The notes beneath the pieces are model-generated. The model searched no databases and had not been told where the DNA came from. It saw only the letters and a program-made list of their open reading frames with translations. A stretch of 6,091 nt of DNA from assembly GCA_030747575.1 (NCBI GenBank), contig JASLKI010000229.1, positions 1 to 6,091 on the forward strand. Reading direction: 5' to 3'. The translations under genes and the position numbers were made by a program. The stretch comes from Verrucomicrobiota bacterium (lineage in GTDB: Bacteria; Verrucomicrobiota; Verrucomicrobiia; Limisphaerales; UBA1096). Of the stretch, positions 4,287 through 6,091 are shown piece after piece. Within the stretch, counting starts at the first letter, position 1; every line of letters starts with the position of its first letter.

Positions 4287-6091
4287 TCTTTGGGAGTCAA
4301 TTGCAGCCGGTAATATGAGGCCGGTTGGTTCAGTTGAGCGGAGGGAAGGGCCAACTCCATTTCGGCAGCGGCCTCACCCTCGAGTTTTTTCGCCTGGCCA
4401 AGCGCCTCGTACGGGCCGGATGCCTTCCCGGCGGCTATGACTTGATAAGTGGCACCCGGGACGGCGTGCCAGTGGAGGCGGATGCCGTCGTCGGTCGTTT
4501 CAACCTGTAGCGCGAAATAGGAGTCGCCGTCGAGCGGGTCGGTGCCGGCGGCGAGTTCGTCGGCAATGCTGACGCCGTCGCCGTCGGGGTCGAGGGCCAA
4601 CGCCGCGTCGCCGTCGTGCTGGAGCGGGTCAAGGCCGCGAGCGACTTCCCAGCCGTCCGGCAACAGATCGCCGTCGGTGTCGCGCTTGTCCGGATTGGTG
4701 CCGAGTTCCATTTCGCGGGCGGTGAGCAGCCCGTCGTTATCGGGATCGGTGTTAATGGCCAGACGCACTTTCAGCCCCTCGAGTTGGTAAGTATCAAGTT
4801 GGAAAACGAGGTCTTTCCCGGACGTCAAGCCGTTGCCGAGGTGGGTCGTGTCGAGTTGCCGGAATTGGTTGCCGTAAACGCCCTTGGTGCCGACGACCGC
4901 CCCGATCGTGATCTCGTCGCCCGGTTGCAGGCCGCCCAGCGCGGTGTACGGGATGGCGACCTCTATGAAGCCGGCATCGACTTCCTGCGGCTGGCTGAAC
5001 TGTTGAGGTGAACGGTTGAACTGCTGGAAACGCGCGCCGGCCAAGTCGGTGAACGTCTGGTCGAGGTGAAACACGCCTTGGCCAAGCGGGAAGGGCACGA
5101 AGGTGAAATCCTCCGGTTTTTCGCCGGTGCTAACCCTGATGGTGAAGTCGGGCCGGCCAAAGTGCCTGGACTGTTTGTCGGCGCGCTCGTCGCCGAGGAT
5201 CGCCGCCACGCTTGGCTTGAAGTTGGTGAAGGTGAGGTTTTGCAGATAGTCGAGCCCGTCAGCGCCTTCGCCGCTGAATTCCACCTTGCCGTTGCCGAGC
5301 CCCGCTAGGTTGGCGACGCCGTCCTGCCTAGGTGATTCGATGAACAGGAAGATGTTTTGGCTGGGCCCAATCATCGCCTGCTCGAAGCCGATATACAGGT
5401 GGGTGGGGTCGTTGTTGACGCGCACCTGGCCGAGGTTGGCTCTTTCGCCGCTGACGCTGGGGATCGGTTCGCCAATCAGGTCGAACGCCTGCCCGTGAAT
5501 ATTTTTGCCCTCATCTTTTACTTGGGATGATTCGATCTGTGGTGAATGCCAAGCTGAGTCCCACCAGTCGCGCTCAGGTGTTTTTTTGTTTATCACAAGC
5601 CAGTCCAATACCTTGCCGTCAGGGTCTAGGCCATCGAGCTTGAGTTGGTCGCCGTCGATGTTGATACGCGCTACGAAGTTATTTCCGCTTCCCCAAAACT
5701 GTGAAGTTCCAGGAAAGAATCTGTAAAAGGGATATGTGCTAGAACTCGAACCGCAGACGACCGAGATCATGCCGTTAATTGGGTTGAATTTCTCAAACGA
5801 GTGGGAGTGCCCCGCCAGCATCAGGTCCACCCCGTACTTGGCCACGATCGGGTAGATGGTGTTCCCGAAATCAATAGTGTCCGGAAGCGCGTTGCCATCG
5901 TAATCGCTATATCCATGACTTGCCGAGGAAGCTACAGGGAAGTGACCAAGGAGTAGCTTCCATGGCTTTGAGGTGGTGGCCAGGTCGTTGGTCAGCCAGT
6001 GGAGTTGGTTGGTGTCCTTGGAAAAGTTGTGGTGCGCATACCACGGGTTGTAGAGCACCGAAACGTGCGCGTCGCCGACATCGAACGAGTA
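4283..6091 (-). CDS. Exported metallophosphoesterase with Asp-rich calcium-type repeats, N-terminus beyond the window
   Basis: 602 codons are present; the frame stays open to the right edge, so the true start and probable signal peptide are missing (the GTG at 6058 is internal). Numbering from the edge: YSFDVGDAHV (1-10), GHFP (49-52) and AGHSHSFEK (93-101) are the second half of a calcineurin-like phosphoesterase domain of purple-acid-phosphatase type, with His50, His95 and His97 as expected metal ligands; the first metal motifs are off-window. About 170-440 is beta-rich, with LYIGF, IFLFIESP and VEVAIPY-like strands suggesting a DOMON or CBM9-like sandwich (tentative). About 446-526 has DPDNDG, DTDGD and DPDGDGV repeats of thrombospondin-type-3 calcium-binding kind. 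The tail (HWHAVPGATYQV to SYYRLQL) resembles a domain common in verrucomicrobial exported proteins. Likely periplasmic or surface phosphatase; substrate unknown. Base composition is mosaic, with roughly 5500-5960 much more AT-rich. Confidence 0.88.
   Translation of the reverse strand, partial: YSFDVGDAHVSVLYNPWYAHHNFSKDTNQLHWLTNDLATTSKPWKLLLGHFPVASSASHGYSDYDGNALPDTIDFGNTIYPIVAKYGVDLMLAGHSHSFEKFNPINGMISVVCGSSSSTYPFYRFFPGTSQFWGSGNNFVARINIDGDQLKLDGLDPDGKVLDWLVINKKTPERDWWDSAWHSPQIESSQVKDEGKNIHGQAFDLIGEPIPSVSGERANLGQVRVNNDPTHLYIGFEQAMIGPSQNIFLFIESPRQDGVANLAGLGNGKVEFSGEGADGLDYLQNLTFTNFKPSVAAILGDERADKQSRHFGRPDFTIRVSTGEKPEDFTFVPFPLGQGVFHLDQTFTDLAGARFQQFNRSPQQFSQPQEVDAGFIEVAIPYTALGGLQPGDEITIGAVVGTKGVYGNQFRQLDTTHLGNGLTSGKDLVFQLDTYQLEGLKVRLAINTDPDNDGLLTAREMELGTNPDKRDTDGDLLPDGWEVARGLDPLQHDGDAALALDPDGDGVSIADELAAGTDPLDGDSYFALQVETTDDGIRLHWHAVPGATYQVIAAGKASGPYEALGQAKKLEGEAAAEMELALPSAQLNQPASYYRLQLTPKE
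4393..4402. repeat. One-mismatch palindrome copy in the phosphoesterase gene
   Basis: CCTGGCCAAG on plus, with flanks CG and CG that keep the 14-bp symmetry apart from one pair (4391-4404). The minus strand reads Leu-Gly-Gln (CTT GGC CAG), the same codon phase as the exact copies with a synonymous third-base change. Confidence 0.5.
4514..4756 (-). other. Asp-rich calcium-binding type repeat region within the phosphoesterase
   Basis: Encodes residues 446-526 of the visible protein. DPDNDG, DTDGD and DPDGDGV loops are spaced with intervening 'ELGTNP', 'VARGLDP' and 'LAAGTDP' units, the pattern of thrombospondin type 3 / dockerin-like calcium loops seen in surface proteins. Calcium binding is inferred from the motif. 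Confidence 0.75.
5077..5086. repeat. CTTGGCCAAG palindrome (10-bp form) in the phosphoesterase gene
   Basis: Exact 10-bp palindrome without symmetric flanks. Read on the minus strand as Pro-Leu-Gly-Gln-Gly around residues 335-339 of the visible protein. Confidence 0.75.

Noticed and set aside
5581..5587. Run of seven A in the phosphoesterase coding strand as a programmed frameshift site
   Set aside because: The zero-frame codons are AAC AAA AAA ACA, which do not fit the X XXY YYZ slippery phase, and the protein continues sensibly in the same frame.
6056..6058. GTG at 6058 as the start of the phosphoesterase
   Set aside because: The same frame continues upstream to the window edge with family-like sequence (YSFDVGDAHV), and the first metal-binding motifs of the domain would be missing, so the true start is outside.

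Overview
The window is a 6.1-kb piece of a GC-rich bacterial chromosome. Every gene I can support is on the minus strand, so transcription runs from right to left. My best guess is a Verrucomicrobiota (or related PVC-superphylum) bacterium. This is inferred from three things: a large exported phosphoesterase ending in Asp-rich calcium-type repeats and a 'W-x-x-x-PG-x-x-Y ... YYRL' tail common in verrucomicrobial exported proteins; a UVR-motif protein of a type I associate with planctomycetes and verrucomicrobia; and general codon use. No rRNA or tRNA is present to confirm it.

Layout in transcription order, from the right edge. (1) A metallophosphoesterase cut by the window edge (4283-6091), with a catalytic domain, a beta-rich middle region, Asp-rich repeats and a small C-terminal domain. 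(2) A DUF192 lipoprotein (3747-4286), whose ATG overlaps the phosphoesterase stop by 4 bases. (3) A protein with a C-terminal UVR (UvrB/UvrC) motif (2920-3699). (4) After a 92-bp gap holding a 9-bp-stem RNA hairpin, a RidA-family protein (2366-2827). (5) Six bases on, a PLP enzyme of the D-threonine aldolase / D-serine dehydratase fold (1250-2359). (6) After a 123-bp gap, a small DUF997 membrane protein (848-1126). (7) Overlapping it by 4 bases, a PanF-like sodium:solute symporter cut by the left edge (1-851).

Two pairs make functional sense. RidA-type proteins clear reactive enamine/imine products of PLP-dependent amino-acid dehydratases, and the PLP enzyme beside it carries the His-x-Cys zinc motif of the dehydratase branch. 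DUF997 plus symporter matches the yhdT-panF arrangement of enterobacteria. Whether the PLP enzyme and the transporter share a substrate is open.

The most unusual signal is not a gene. A 10-bp palindrome, CTTGGCCAAG, occurs five times exactly, often with symmetric flanks extending it to 12-14 bp, and several more times with one change. It lies in several unrelated genes and in one intergenic gap. All four exact coding copies are read in the same phase, as Leu-Gly-Gln. It resembles the highly iterated palindromes known from other bacteria (HIP1 of cyanobacteria is the classic case), but with a sequence I do not recognise as described.
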